From contig VGQR01000014.1 of NCBI GenBank assembly GCA_016882345.1, positions 1 to 15,176 of the forward strand: a DNA stretch of 15,176 bases, in the 5' to 3' direction. Origin of the DNA: Cyanobacteria bacterium K_DeepCast_35m_m2_023 (GTDB taxonomy: Bacteria > Cyanobacteriota > Cyanobacteriia > PCC-6307 > Cyanobiaceae). Below are positions 7,734 to 14,007 of this stretch, one piece after another. Each line of letters opens with the position of its first letter. The stretch's first letter is position 1. The translations under genes were made by a program, and so were the position numbers. Under the pieces are notes generated by a model. It was given only the letters and a program-made list of their open reading frames with translations. It had not been told where the DNA came from and ran no database searches.

Positions 7734-8075
7734 TCAGCGGCCCTCGAACACCACGAAGCAAGCACCCTGGCTTTGGGTGTAGGCGTCGTAGCCCACCAGG
7801 CGAACGTGGTGGTCGGGGTAGGCCCGATGGCAGGCCTCGAGCTCATTGACGATGACGCTCAGATCCTTCTCACCAAAGAAGGGCAGTTTCCAATAGGACC
7901 AATAGGTGGCCATGGAGCGGCTGGGGTGGACGTGCTCGACGAGCGGGCTCCAACCCTGGGCAATGATGTAGGCGATCTGGTCGTAGATCTCGTCCTGGGT
8001 CATCGGCGGGAGGAAGCCGAAAGTCTCCAGGGTGGCGACTGTTTGATAGTCACCCACGGTGCTCTTGAAGGGCAT
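7734..8075 (-). CDS. cbbS: RuBisCO small subunit, form IA
   Basis: This 113-residue small subunit pairs with CbbL in the L8S8 holoenzyme packed inside the carboxysome. Visible motifs are TLETFGFLPPMT, the IYDQIAYIIAQGW helix, MATYWSYWKLPFFG and HVRLVGYDAYTQSQGACFVV. The PFKSTVGDYQT N-terminus and short length fit the alpha-carboxysomal form IA lineage. AAGGA lies about 7 nt before the ATG at 8075. A 127-bp spacer with a strong hairpin separates it from cbbL. Confidence 0.97.
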   Translation of the reverse strand: MPFKSTVGDYQTVATLETFGFLPPMTQDEIYDQIAYIIAQGWSPLVEHVHPSRSMATYWSYWKLPFFGEKDLSVIVNELEACHRAYPDHHVRLVGYDAYTQSQGACFVVFEGR

Positions 8076-8152
8076 GGGGATCCTTGGGGGAAAGTGGTGT
8101 TTGCCCTCAACGGTGTGAAGGCAGATAGTCGTTCCGGCTGGATCGGTGCTGG

Positions 8153-8185
8153 TTTGGAGTCATGTCATGACGGCATGACTCCAAA
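8153..8185 (-). other. Strong intergenic stem-loop between cbbL and cbbS
   Basis: A perfect 12-bp inverted repeat, TTTGGAGTCATG (8153-8164) and CATGACTCCAAA (8174-8185), surrounds a 9-nt loop. It lies 17 nt past the cbbL stop in the transcript. No T-run follows on the minus strand, so it looks more like an mRNA-stabilising or processing hairpin than a terminator. Confidence 0.6.
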
Positions 8186-8202
8186 AACACCTCAGCAGAC
8201 GA

Positions 8203-9615
8203 TCACTGAACGTCGAGCTTGTCGACGGTGTCGAACTCGAACTTGATCTCTTTCCAGGTCTCGAGAGCGATGGCCAGCTCAGGGCTGTGCTTCGCAGCTT
8301 CCATGAGGATGTCGCGGCCTTCGCGCTCGATCTCGCGACCGGCGTTGCGTGCCTTGACGCAGGCTTCGAGGGCCACGCGGTTGGCCGCTGCACCAGCAGC
8401 CGAACCCCAGGGGTGACCGTGGGTACCACCACCAAACTGCAGCACCGAATCGTCGCCGAAAATGGCAACCAGGGCCGGCATGTGCCAGACGTGGATACCA
8501 CCGGAGGCCACGGCGAACACGCCGCCCATGGAGCCCCAGTCTTGATCGAAGAAGTTGCCGCGGCTGCGATCTTCGGGAACGAAGGATTCGCGCAGTTGGT
8601 CGATGTAACCCAGGGTCGACTGACGGTCGCCCTCAAGCTTGCCGACCACGGTGCCGGTGTGCAGCTGGTCACCACCAGACAGGCGCAGGCACTTGGCCAG
8701 CACACGGAAGTGAATGCCGTGCTTGGGGTGACGGTCGATCACCGCGTGCATGGCGCGGTGGATGTGCAGCAGCATGCCGTTCTTGCGGCACCACTTCGCC
8801 AGACCGGTGTTGGCGGTGAAACCACCGGTGATGTAGTCGTGCATGATGATCGGCTGCCCGAGTTCCTTGGCGAACTCGGCCCGCTCGTACATCTCTTCAG
8901 GAGTGGCGGCGGTGCAGTTCAGGTAGTGACCCTTCTTCTCACCGGTCTCCTGCTCGGCCAGGCGAACAGCCTCGGCGACGAACTCGAAACGGTTCTGCCA
9001 GCGCTGGAACGGCTGGGAGTTGATGTTCTCGTCGTCTTTGGTGAAGTCGAGACCACCGCGCAGGCACTCATACACCACACGGCCATAGTTCTTGCCGCTC
9101 AAACCGAGCTTCGGCTTGATGGTGCAACCCAGCAGAGGGCGACCGTATTTATTCATGCGGTCACGCTCGACCTGGATGCCGTTCGGCGGACCCATGCAGG
9201 TCTTGATGAACGCCATCGGGAAGCGAATGTCTTCCAGGCGAAGGTTGCGCAGGGCCTTGAAGCCGAACACGTTGCCGACCAGAGAGGTCAGCACGTTGGT
9301 GATCGACCCTTCTTCGAACAGGTCGAGGGGGTAGGCGATGAAGGCGTAGAAGGCGTCCTTGTCACCAGGAACGTCTTCGATGCGGTAGCAGCGGCCCTTG
9401 TAGAAGTCGAGATCGGTGAGGAGCTCGGACCACACGGTGGACCAGGTACCGGTCGAGGATTCAGCAGCCACAGCGGCGGCCACTTCCTCGCGGGGCACAC
9501 CTTCCTGGCCGGTGCACTTGAAGCAGGCCAGCAGATCGGTGTCGAGGGGGACGTAATCAGGAGTCCAATACGTGTCGCGGTACTCCTTGACCCCAGCGTC
9601 GTACTTCTTGCTCAT
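8203..9615 (-). CDS. cbbL: RuBisCO large subunit, form IA
   Basis: This 470-residue catalytic large subunit of carboxysomal RuBisCO carboxylates ribulose 1,5-bisphosphate. The active site is intact: K167 and K169 in [10 protein letters not shown], the carbamylated K193 with Mg ligands D195 and E196 in [11 protein letters not shown]286 in [11 protein letters not shown], and loop-6 K326 in [11 protein letters not shown]. The N-terminus [21 protein letters not shown] is typical of form IA from alpha-carboxysomes, whose RuBisCO is thought to have been acquired from proteobacteria. GGAG lies about 7 nt upstream of the ATG. The gene follows csoS1 after an 89-bp hairpin-bearing spacer. Confidence 0.98.
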   Translation of the reverse strand: MSKKYDAGVKEYRDTYWTPDYVPLDTDLLACFKCTGQEGVPREEVAAAVAAESSTGTWSTVWSELLTDLDFYKGRCYRIEDVPGDKDAFYAFIAYPLDLFEEGSITNVLTSLVGNVFGFKALRNLRLEDIRFPMAFIKTCMGPPNGIQVERDRMNKYGRPLLGCTIKPKLGLSGKNYGRVVYECLRGGLDFTKDDENINSQPFQRWQNRFEFVAEAVRLAEQETGEKKGHYLNCTAATPEEMYERAEFAKELGQPIIMHDYITGGFTANTGLAKWCRKNGMLLHIHRAMHAVIDRHPKHGIHFRVLAKCLRLSGGDQLHTGTVVGKLEGDRQSTLGYIDQLRESFVPEDRSRGNFFDQDWGSMGGVFAVASGGIHVWHMPALVAIFGDDSVLQFGGGTHGHPWGSAAGAAANRVALEACVKARNAGREIEREGRDILMEAAKHSPELAIALETWKEIKFEFDTVDKLDVQ

Positions 9616-9662
9616 GGAGGTTCTCCAGTTGGGTCGGATAAGGGGATGTCAGTCGATGCAGC

Positions 9663-9696
9663 GATTCAGCCCTGCGGCTTAACAGCCGGCTGAATC
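9663..9696 (-). other. Intergenic stem-loop between csoS1 and cbbL
   Basis: A perfect 9-bp inverted repeat GATTCAGCC (9663-9671) and GGCTGAATC (9688-9696) encloses a second 4-bp stem, GGCT/AGCC (9676-9679 and 9684-9687), with a TAAC loop and a 4-nt bulge. It starts 8 nt past the csoS1 stop in the transcript. There is no U tract, so a stabilising or processing role is more likely than termination. Confidence 0.55.
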
Positions 9697-9704
9697 AGCC
9701 GACC

Positions 9705-10019
9705 TCAGTCCTTCGAACCAACGAAGCCAGCGCTTCCAGCCAGAGCCGGCTCAACTTCGCGGTGGGGGCGGGCGATGATGTGGGCAGCCACGAGACCGTC
9801 GCCAACGCGCTCACAGGCATCGGCGCCAGCACGCACAGCGGCGTTCACAGCACCGGTTTCACCACGCACCATCACGGTGACGTAGCCGCCGCCGACGAAT
9901 TCGCGGGCGATGAGGCGCACTTCGGCAGCCTTGGTCATCGCGTCGGCAGCCTCGATCGCGGGAACCAGACCGCGGGTCTCGATCATGCCGAGGGCAATGC
10001 CCATGGTTTCGTTTGCCAT
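9705..10019 (-). CDS. csoS1: Major hexameric carboxysome shell protein CsoS1
   Basis: This 104-residue single-domain BMC-H protein forms the hexagonal facets of the carboxysome. It carries the family core GIALGMIETRGLVPAIEAADAMTKAAEV and the EVEPAL tail. The start at 10019 (MANETMGIALGM) is chosen because AAGGAG at 10026-10031 sits 6 nt upstream and cyanobacterial CsoS1 proteins begin this way. The frame is open to 10064, but the additional 15 residues look like leader. It is the only hexamer gene directly before cbbL here; the second copy, csoS1E, is at the far end of the cluster. Confidence 0.96.
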   Translation of the reverse strand: MANETMGIALGMIETRGLVPAIEAADAMTKAAEVRLIAREFVGGGYVTVMVRGETGAVNAAVRAGADACERVGDGLVAAHIIARPHREVEPALAGSAGFVGSKD

Positions 10020-10128
10020 TACCTGCTCCTTGTGGAGGGGGGTGGAATGTTCGCTCACAACCATGGTCTGCGGCTAAACCCTCCGTCAAGACATTTGGGG
10101 CACTGTCACGATCAAGGTTTCCGCTGCC

Positions 10129-10160
10129 ATTGATAAGCGCTACTAATCAGCGCATCGCAA
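10129..10160 (-). promoter_or_regulatory. Candidate LysR-type operator/promoter region of csoS1-cbbL
   Basis: The 207-bp stretch upstream of csoS1 (10020-10226) has no gene. Within it, on the minus strand, ATTAGTAGCGCTTATCAAT (10129-10147) has partial dyad symmetry (ATT-N13-AAT, GCGCT core). An imperfect 12-bp repeat, TTGATAAGCGCT versus TTGCGATGCGCT, spans 10130-10160. Dyads of this kind are used by CbbR/RbcR/NdhR LysR-type regulators of carbon-fixation genes. A weak promoter candidate is TTGCGA with TATCAA 19 nt downstream. No experimental support is available. Confidence 0.3.
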
Positions 10161-10186
10161 AACGTTAGGCAACGCTTGGCGGACGG

Positions 10187-10209
10187 ACCGTCACAGGTGT
10201 GGCGACGGT
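10187..10209 (-). other. Imperfect palindrome downstream of sbtB
   Basis: ACCGTC (10187-10192) and GACGGT (10204-10209) form a perfect 6-bp repeat, with an inner CACA/TGTG pairing. It lies 17 nt after the sbtB stop. No T-run follows in the minus-strand transcript, so it is at best a weak terminator or a 3'-end stabilising structure. Confidence 0.3.
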
Positions 10210-10226
10210 GTCGAGGGCTGCAGTTC

Positions 10227-10508
10227 TCAAAGCCGTTCTGCGTCAGAGACGAAGCCGACACCACCGAAATACGCCAATAACGGTTTGACGGCGGCCTGGA
10301 TCGGCGCCAGCTGAGACGGCTCGCAGAAGACGATCACATGGGTATTGGCGCCAAAACCACTGAATTCCATGCCCTCGGACACGGCCCCGCCATGGCCCAG
10401 GCCGGTGACGTGACGCAGCACCGAATACCCAGGTGCCCCCCCCTGCCTGAGGGCTTCACACAGGCGTTCAAGCTCCCGCTCACTGACGATCAAGCCGAGT
10501 CGTTTCAT
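10227..10508 (-). CDS. sbtB: PII-like regulator SbtB
   Basis: This 93-residue PII-like protein, encoded 11 bp after sbtA, is expected to form a trimer that binds adenine nucleotides and controls SbtA at the membrane. It shows a ferredoxin-like beta-alpha-beta pattern with GYSVLRHVTGLGHGG (27-41), a T-loop region of about 36-54, and a second half GANTHVIVFCEPSQL. It ends at SDAERL, shorter than the roughly 104-110 residues of beta-cyanobacterial SbtB, and has no C-terminal Cys-containing redox loop of the Synechocystis type. The close spacing and lack of an own Shine-Dalgarno suggest coupling to sbtA. Confidence 0.87.
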   Translation of the reverse strand: MKRLGLIVSERELERLCEALRQGGAPGYSVLRHVTGLGHGGAVSEGMEFSGFGANTHVIVFCEPSQLAPIQAAVKPLLAYFGGVGFVSDAERL

Positions 10509-10519
10509 GGTGGATGACG

Positions 10520-11512
10520 TCAGGTGGCGGGGATGAAACGCTGCACGGCAGCCATGTACAGCGGGATTCCGACAACGATGTTGAACGGGAAGGTCAGTCC
10601 CAGCGATGAGGTGATGTAAAGGCTGGGATTGGCCTGGGGAACCGTCATGCGCATGGCCGCTGGCACGGCGATGTACGAGGCGCTGGCACAGAGCACCATG
10701 AACAGCAGCGCATCGCCCTGGGGCAGGTGCAGCAGAGCGGCAACTGCCAGACCGATGGCAGCGTGCAACAGGGGGGCCAGCAAGGCAAAGCTGATCAGAA
10801 AGGCTCCTGCGGCCCTGAGCTCCCGCAGCCGCTGCGCTGCCACGATGCCCATGTCCAGCAGAAAGAAACTGAGGGCTCCATAAAACAGTTGTTCGGTAAA
10901 GGGCAACATCTTGGCCAGCCCCGAGGGACTGAATGCCGCGCTCAAATAACCGATCAACAGCGAGCCAACCAGCAACAAAACCGAACTGTTGAGAAAGGCC
11001 TCGTGCAGCAACGCACCCCAGCGCAGTCCTTGGTCCTGGGCGCCCTGACGCGGTGCTGTGAGACGGACCAACAACAGACCAATGATGATGGCTGGCGATT
11101 CCATCAGGGCCAGGGCAGCCACCATGAAGCCGTCAAAGCCCACTCCCAGGGCTCCCAAAAAGGTTTCGGCAGTAATGAAGGTGACAGCGCTGATTGAGCC
11201 ATAGGCGGCCGCGACGGCAGCGGCGTTGTACGTGTCCAAACGGGTGCGGAGCACCGCAAAACTGCTGATTGGCACCAACACCGCCATGGCCAACGAGGCC
11301 GACAGGGTCAGCAGCACGGCACCGCCCAGGCCGCTGTGCTGCAGCTCCATACCCCCCTTGATGCCGATCGCCAGCAACAGATAGAGCGAAAACAGCTTGG
11401 GCAAGGGGGCCGGGATCTCCAGATCCGAGCGCAAGGCCACCGACAGCAGTCCCAGTGCAAAAAACAGCACCGGTGGGGACAGCAAGTTCTGCAGCACCAG
11501 CGAGGCGTTCAT
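10520..11512 (-). CDS. sbtA: Sodium-dependent bicarbonate transporter SbtA
   Basis: This 330-residue inner-membrane Na+/HCO3- symporter has about ten hydrophobic segments in two inverted halves. It shows the family signature LPKLFSLYLLLAIGIKGG (37-54), AAAYGSISAVTFITA in the first half and CASASYIAVPAAMR in the second. A hydrophilic linker (RLTAPRQGAQDQG) joins the halves. It raises cytosolic bicarbonate for the carboxysome and is normally induced at low inorganic carbon. It is slightly shorter than the roughly 370-residue beta-cyanobacterial proteins. The ATG at 11512 follows a stem-loop whose 3' arm holds the only purine-rich Shine-Dalgarno-like stretch. It precedes sbtB and lies inside the carboxysome locus. 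Confidence 0.94.
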   Translation of the reverse strand: MNASLVLQNLLSPPVLFFALGLLSVALRSDLEIPAPLPKLFSLYLLLAIGIKGGMELQHSGLGGAVLLTLSASLAMAVLVPISSFAVLRTRLDTYNAAAVAAAYGSISAVTFITAETFLGALGVGFDGFMVAALALMESPAIIIGLLLVRLTAPRQGAQDQGLRWGALLHEAFLNSSVLLLVGSLLIGYLSAAFSPSGLAKMLPFTEQLFYGALSFFLLDMGIVAAQRLRELRAAGAFLISFALLAPLLHAAIGLAVAALLHLPQGDALLFMVLCASASYIAVPAAMRMTVPQANPSLYITSSLGLTFPFNIVVGIPLYMAAVQRFIPAT

Positions 11513-11521
11513 TCGGCTGCT

Positions 11522-11561
11522 GCCCCAGGACCTTAAGCATCAAGCTAAGGCGATCTGGGGC
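11522..11561 (-). promoter_or_regulatory. Stem-loop immediately upstream of the sbtA start
   Basis: The outer stem GCCCCAG (11522-11528)/CTGGGGC (11555-11561) is 7 perfect pairs. The inner stem CCTTA (11531-11535)/TAAGG (11546-11550) is 5 pairs, followed by GC/GC across a one-base bulge and a 5-nt loop. In the sbtA mRNA the last stem bases lie 9 nt before the ATG. The GGGG in the 3' arm is the best candidate ribosome-binding site, so pairing could hide it. Alternatively the inner dyad (TTA-N10-TAA) could be a LysR-type DNA site. Confidence 0.5.
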
Positions 11562-11639
11562 GACGGTCAGCTGTCAGGGGCTGCTGATTGTGGGCGTTCC
11601 TATCCTCGCTAAGCCCCAAAAGACTCCGTAGCGTTGCAC

Positions 11640-11697
11640 TGGAACCGGTACCTCCGGACCTGTTCGGGGGGTGGACTGTTCAACCCGGCCGGTTCCA
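11640..11697. repeat. 9-bp inverted repeat in the sbtA-rdgB divergent intergenic region
   Basis: TGGAACCGG (11640-11648) and CCGGTTCCA (11689-11697) are exact reverse complements with 40 bp between. Inside, ACCTCC (11650-11655) can pair with GGGGGT (11667-11672) in RNA, including one G-U. The whole 11513-11810 stretch is non-coding and holds the divergent starts of sbtA (minus) and rdgB (plus). I find no convincing consensus promoter in it. Confidence 0.4.
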
Positions 11698-11810
11698 CAC
11701 CCCACTCAGCGGGAGTGACTGCCGCTGCGACACAATGACGTGCCCGATGCGCAGCGCGCTTGAACCGGCTGGCCGATCACCATCGCCCTGGGGTTCAGGG
11801 CCCGATTCGG

Positions 11811-12380
11811 GTGCTGGTGATCGCCAGCGGTAACCCCCACAAGGTTGCTGAGATCGCCCTGATGCTGAGCGATCTGCCGTTATCCGTGCAGATGCAGCCC
11901 GACGGTCTTGCGATCGAAGAGACCGGCAGCACCTACCTGGCCAACGCGCGACTCAAAGCCGAAGCGGTCGCACGCCACACGGGCCACTGGGCCCTGGCCG
12001 ACGACTCGGGGCTGGAAGTCGACGCACTCGAGGGTGCACCGGGCCTCTATTCGGCCCGCTACGCCAGCAGCGACCCCGAGCGGGTGGCACGACTGTTGCA
12101 AGCGTTGGGCGACACGCCGTATCGGAGTGCCAGCTTCAACAGCGCCATGGCTCTGGCCAATCCAGCGGGGGAAACCGTCCTCGAAGCCCAGGGCATCTGT
12201 CGCGGCACGATCCTCACGGTGCCCCAGGGCGACGGCGGCGGTTACGACCCGATTTTTTGGGTGCGTGAAGCAGGCTGCAGCTATGCCCAACTGAGCAGCG
12301 AACAACGGCTGCGGTTGGGCAGTCGCGGCAAAGCTGCACGCCAGATGGCCGGCGAACTGCGGTCGCTGCTCGGGCTGTAA
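11811..12380 (+). CDS. rdgB: dITP/XTP pyrophosphatase (RdgB/HAM1 family)
   Basis: This nucleoside-triphosphate pyrophosphatase removes non-canonical purine nucleotides (dITP, XTP). The family signature is clear: IASGNPHKVAEI at the N-terminus, ETGSTYLANARLKAEA, the catalytic WALADDSGLEVDALEGAPGLYSARY block, GGGYDPIFW, and LGSRGKAARQM near the end. I chose the GTG at 11811 (189 aa) because homologues begin only a few residues before IASGN. A TTG at 11760 would add 17 residues, and neither start has a good Shine-Dalgarno. It is a housekeeping gene sitting between csoS1D and the main cso operon, as ham1 does in Prochlorococcus. It runs opposite to its neighbours and ends 28 bp from the csoS1D stop. 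Confidence 0.92.
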   Translation: MLVIASGNPHKVAEIALMLSDLPLSVQMQPDGLAIEETGSTYLANARLKAEAVARHTGHWALADDSGLEVDALEGAPGLYSARYASSDPERVARLLQALGDTPYRSASFNSAMALANPAGETVLEAQGICRGTILTVPQGDGGGYDPIFWVREAGCSYAQLSSEQRLRLGSRGKAARQMAGELRSLLGL

Positions 12381-12408
12381 CACCAGAGCTCAATCGACCA
12401 AGGGGGGC

Positions 12409-13221
12409 TTAACCCTGGGCGTTACGATTGACTTGATTCACAGCGCGCATGGCGGCGGCGGCCGCCTCTTCGACGTCGCCTTCGCGGCCAGCCAGGGTCA
12501 GACGGCCAAACGCACCGACCGCCTTGACATCCACCACATTGATGTTGGAAGCCTTTTCGGCTTCGTTGGCGGCGATCAGCACGTAGCCGGCCGGTTCGGT
12601 CTCGAGAATGAACATGCTCATGCCGGCCTGGATCATCGAACCGCGGCGGTTCTGCCTGTTGATCAGCACCGCGTGGTCGGGGGTGATGGCGCGGATGATC
12701 TCGGTCCAGCTGACCTCGCAGCGGCTGCGACGGTTGACACTGCTGCCAATGGCCTCGAGCACCACATCGCCCGAGTGCAACACATTGCTCTGGTCGCGGT
12801 GATAGAGGGCGAGCGAACCGAAGGCTCGCTCAACAATCATCTGCCCGAGGCGGACGGTGCTGGCCTTGAGGGCGATGTCGGTGACCCGGTGCACCGCCAT
12901 GCCCGGTGAAACCTCGAGCCAGAGGCAGGCATCGCCTGGGATGGGCAAAAATCCCTGACTCACCGTGCCCATGTAAGCGGCGAGCTGGGGTTGCAGGCTG
13001 TCGAGAAAAACGTAGGTGCGCAGTTCAATCGACTCGACGTGGCTCGACTCTCGCGCCAGACGGGTCGTTTCGCTGTCGGTGGTGATCACACAGCTGGCCG
13101 CCGACGGATGCAGGCCATCCACTTCGCTTGTGACGCGGCCCACACCGACCTCTGTGCCGGTGATGGACACCGGGCCCGAGCGTCGTCTGGGATTGGACTG
13201 TGCCAAGTGATCTGCCGGCAT
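12409..13221 (-). CDS. csoS1D: Tandem-BMC shell protein CsoS1D
   Basis: This 270-residue protein carries two tandem BMC domains (about 62-160 and 165-262) and forms pseudohexameric trimers that stack into gated double layers in the alpha-carboxysome shell. [21 protein letters not shown] and [21 protein letters not shown] open the two domains. E131 and R132 in [10 protein letters not shown] match the pore-gating Glu120/Arg121 pair of the Prochlorococcus protein. The ATG at 13221 is chosen because the product then fits the 256-residue MED4 protein with an 11-residue offset at the gate. The frame stays open to 13383, but that extension looks non-coding and would overlap the divergent gene. Residues 18-26 (VSITGTEVG) resemble the CsoS2 VTG motif. 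Downstream, rdgB converges on it. Confidence 0.93.
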   Translation of the reverse strand: MPADHLAQSNPRRRSGPVSITGTEVGVGRVTSEVDGLHPSAASCVITTDSETTRLARESSHVESIELRTYVFLDSLQPQLAAYMGTVSQGFLPIPGDACLWLEVSPGMAVHRVTDIALKASTVRLGQMIVERAFGSLALYHRDQSNVLHSGDVVLEAIGSSVNRRSRCEVSWTEIIRAITPDHAVLINRQNRRGSMIQAGMSMFILETEPAGYVLIAANEAEKASNINVVDVKAVGAFGRLTLAGREGDVEEAAAAAMRAVNQVNRNAQG

Positions 13222-13259
13222 CTGCGGCAGCCATGAGCGCAGAAGCGTGCCGACTTTAC

Positions 13260-13276
13260 GGCCCGGACCCCGGGCC
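13260..13276 (-). other. GC-rich hairpin in the csoS1D leader
   Basis: GGCCCGG-ACC-CCGGGCC is a perfect 7-bp stem with a 3-nt loop, 38 bp upstream of the csoS1D ATG, in the 136-bp gap between csoS1D and the divergent 145-aa gene. No T-run follows on either strand. It would lie in the csoS1D 5' leader if transcription starts upstream. The rest of 13222-13357 shows no clear promoter. Confidence 0.4.
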
Positions 13277-13357
13277 TTGAACTTGAGGTCTGCCGCGGAG
13301 TGGGCCTTGCGCACCCCGCTGCAGCCGATACCGTCCGGCCATCCACGCTTTTGACCC

Positions 13358-13795
13358 ATGGCTGTCAAGCGCCCTGCCGCCAACGGATCGGATCAAGTCA
13401 GCAAGCGTCCTGCTGCTGAAGCCCAGCAGGAGACAGCCGAGGTCAGGCCTGAACAGGCGCTGGCTCTAGTCGGGATGGGCCTGCTGCATCGCATGGCCGC
13501 CAATGGGGAACTGCCCTGGAGCTGGAATGAAGGCGAAGACGGTGGTGCCTGTGATCCTGGCGCCCTGCGCAACCGGCTTGAGCTCACCAACCTCGCACTC
13601 AAGACCGGTGCTCCGCTGAGCACCGCCGAAGTCACCTATTTAATGGGAGCTCGACCGGGCGCAGCCGTCGTCGAGCGGGGCGGTCTCAAGGCGCGGCGCG
13701 TCAGCCGCAACGTCTGGAAGCTGAGCCAGAGCAGTGGCAGCGGCGAAAGCAATGGGTTCAACAGCTTCAACGACGGTCGCCGCCGCTTCGGTTGA
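13358..13795 (+). CDS. Unrecognised 145-aa protein divergent from csoS1D
   Basis: I do not recognise a family with confidence. The product has a basic, probably disordered N-terminus with two copies of KRPAA (4-8 and 16-20). A compact central region follows (about 28-122: [84 protein letters not shown]). The tail is Ser/Gly/Asn-rich. There is no signal peptide or membrane segment. The helix-rich [15 protein letters not shown]...[10 protein letters not shown] stretch could be a small DNA-binding or protein-binding fold, but that is speculation. The ATG at 13358 has no visible Shine-Dalgarno. The gene faces away from csoS1D across a 136-bp gap, and a strong terminator follows 131 bp after its stop. 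Confidence 0.72.
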   Translation: MAVKRPAANGSDQVSKRPAAEAQQETAEVRPEQALALVGMGLLHRMAANGELPWSWNEGEDGGACDPGALRNRLELTNLALKTGAPLSTAEVTYLMGARPGAAVVERGGLKARRVSRNVWKLSQSSGSGESNGFNSFNDGRRRFG

Positions 13796-13805
13796 GTTTG
13801 CGTGG

Positions 13806-13891
13806 TGCGGTGACGCTCTGGTGATGCGCGCCCAGCACGCTTTGCAAGGTGTGCACCTTTGTTGACACCTTCTCAAGCAGCGTCACCGGCA
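13806..13891 (+). other. Candidate structured RNA (three-way-junction-like) before the terminator
   Basis: CGGTGACGCT (13808-13817) and AGCGTCACCG (13879-13888) are exact 10-bp complements, and with a one-base bulge pairing extends to about 13806/13891. Between them lie a short CTGG/CCAG arm (13818-13821, 13832-13835) and AAGGTGT (13846-13852)/ACACCTT (13865-13871). The layout resembles a folded leader or small RNA followed by the terminator at 13927. It could also just be the 3' UTR of the 145-aa gene. A TTGACA (13862-13867) lacks a good -10 box. Confidence 0.4.
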
Positions 13892-13926
13892 CACCCTGCA
13901 TCGGTGCGACCCAACGCACGTCTCTA

Positions 13927-13968
13927 GCCCCTGACCCCGCGGTGAACCTCGGGTCAGGGGCCTTTGTT
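13927..13968 (+). terminator. Rho-independent terminator
   Basis: GCCCCTGACCC (13927-13937) and GGGTCAGGGGC (13951-13961) form a perfect 11-bp GC-rich stem with a 13-nt loop. CTTTGTT follows on the plus strand. It should end transcription from the 145-aa gene or act as an attenuator 133 bp before the plus-strand ndhF start. Confidence 0.75.
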
Positions 13969-14007
13969 CTGGGTCACAGCTGGCCCCTGCGGCACCGATC
14001 AGGATCT

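Noticed and set aside
8287..9693. Long plus-strand open frame antisense to cbbL (468 aa)
   Set aside because: It mirrors the codons of a fully conserved RuBisCO large subunit in GC-rich DNA and shows no recognisable domain. Such antisense frames are expected by-products of codon bias.
13222..13383. 54-residue N-terminal extension of CsoS1D
   Set aside because: The extra residues look like translated non-coding DNA, cover a perfect GC hairpin, would overlap the divergent gene, and are not needed to match the length of known CsoS1D.
13862..13890. Consensus -35 TTGACA as a promoter for a small RNA
   Set aside because: The expected -10 position reads ACCGGC with no TATAAT-like hexamer, so it is not called as a promoter. 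It is only mentioned in the structured-region entry.
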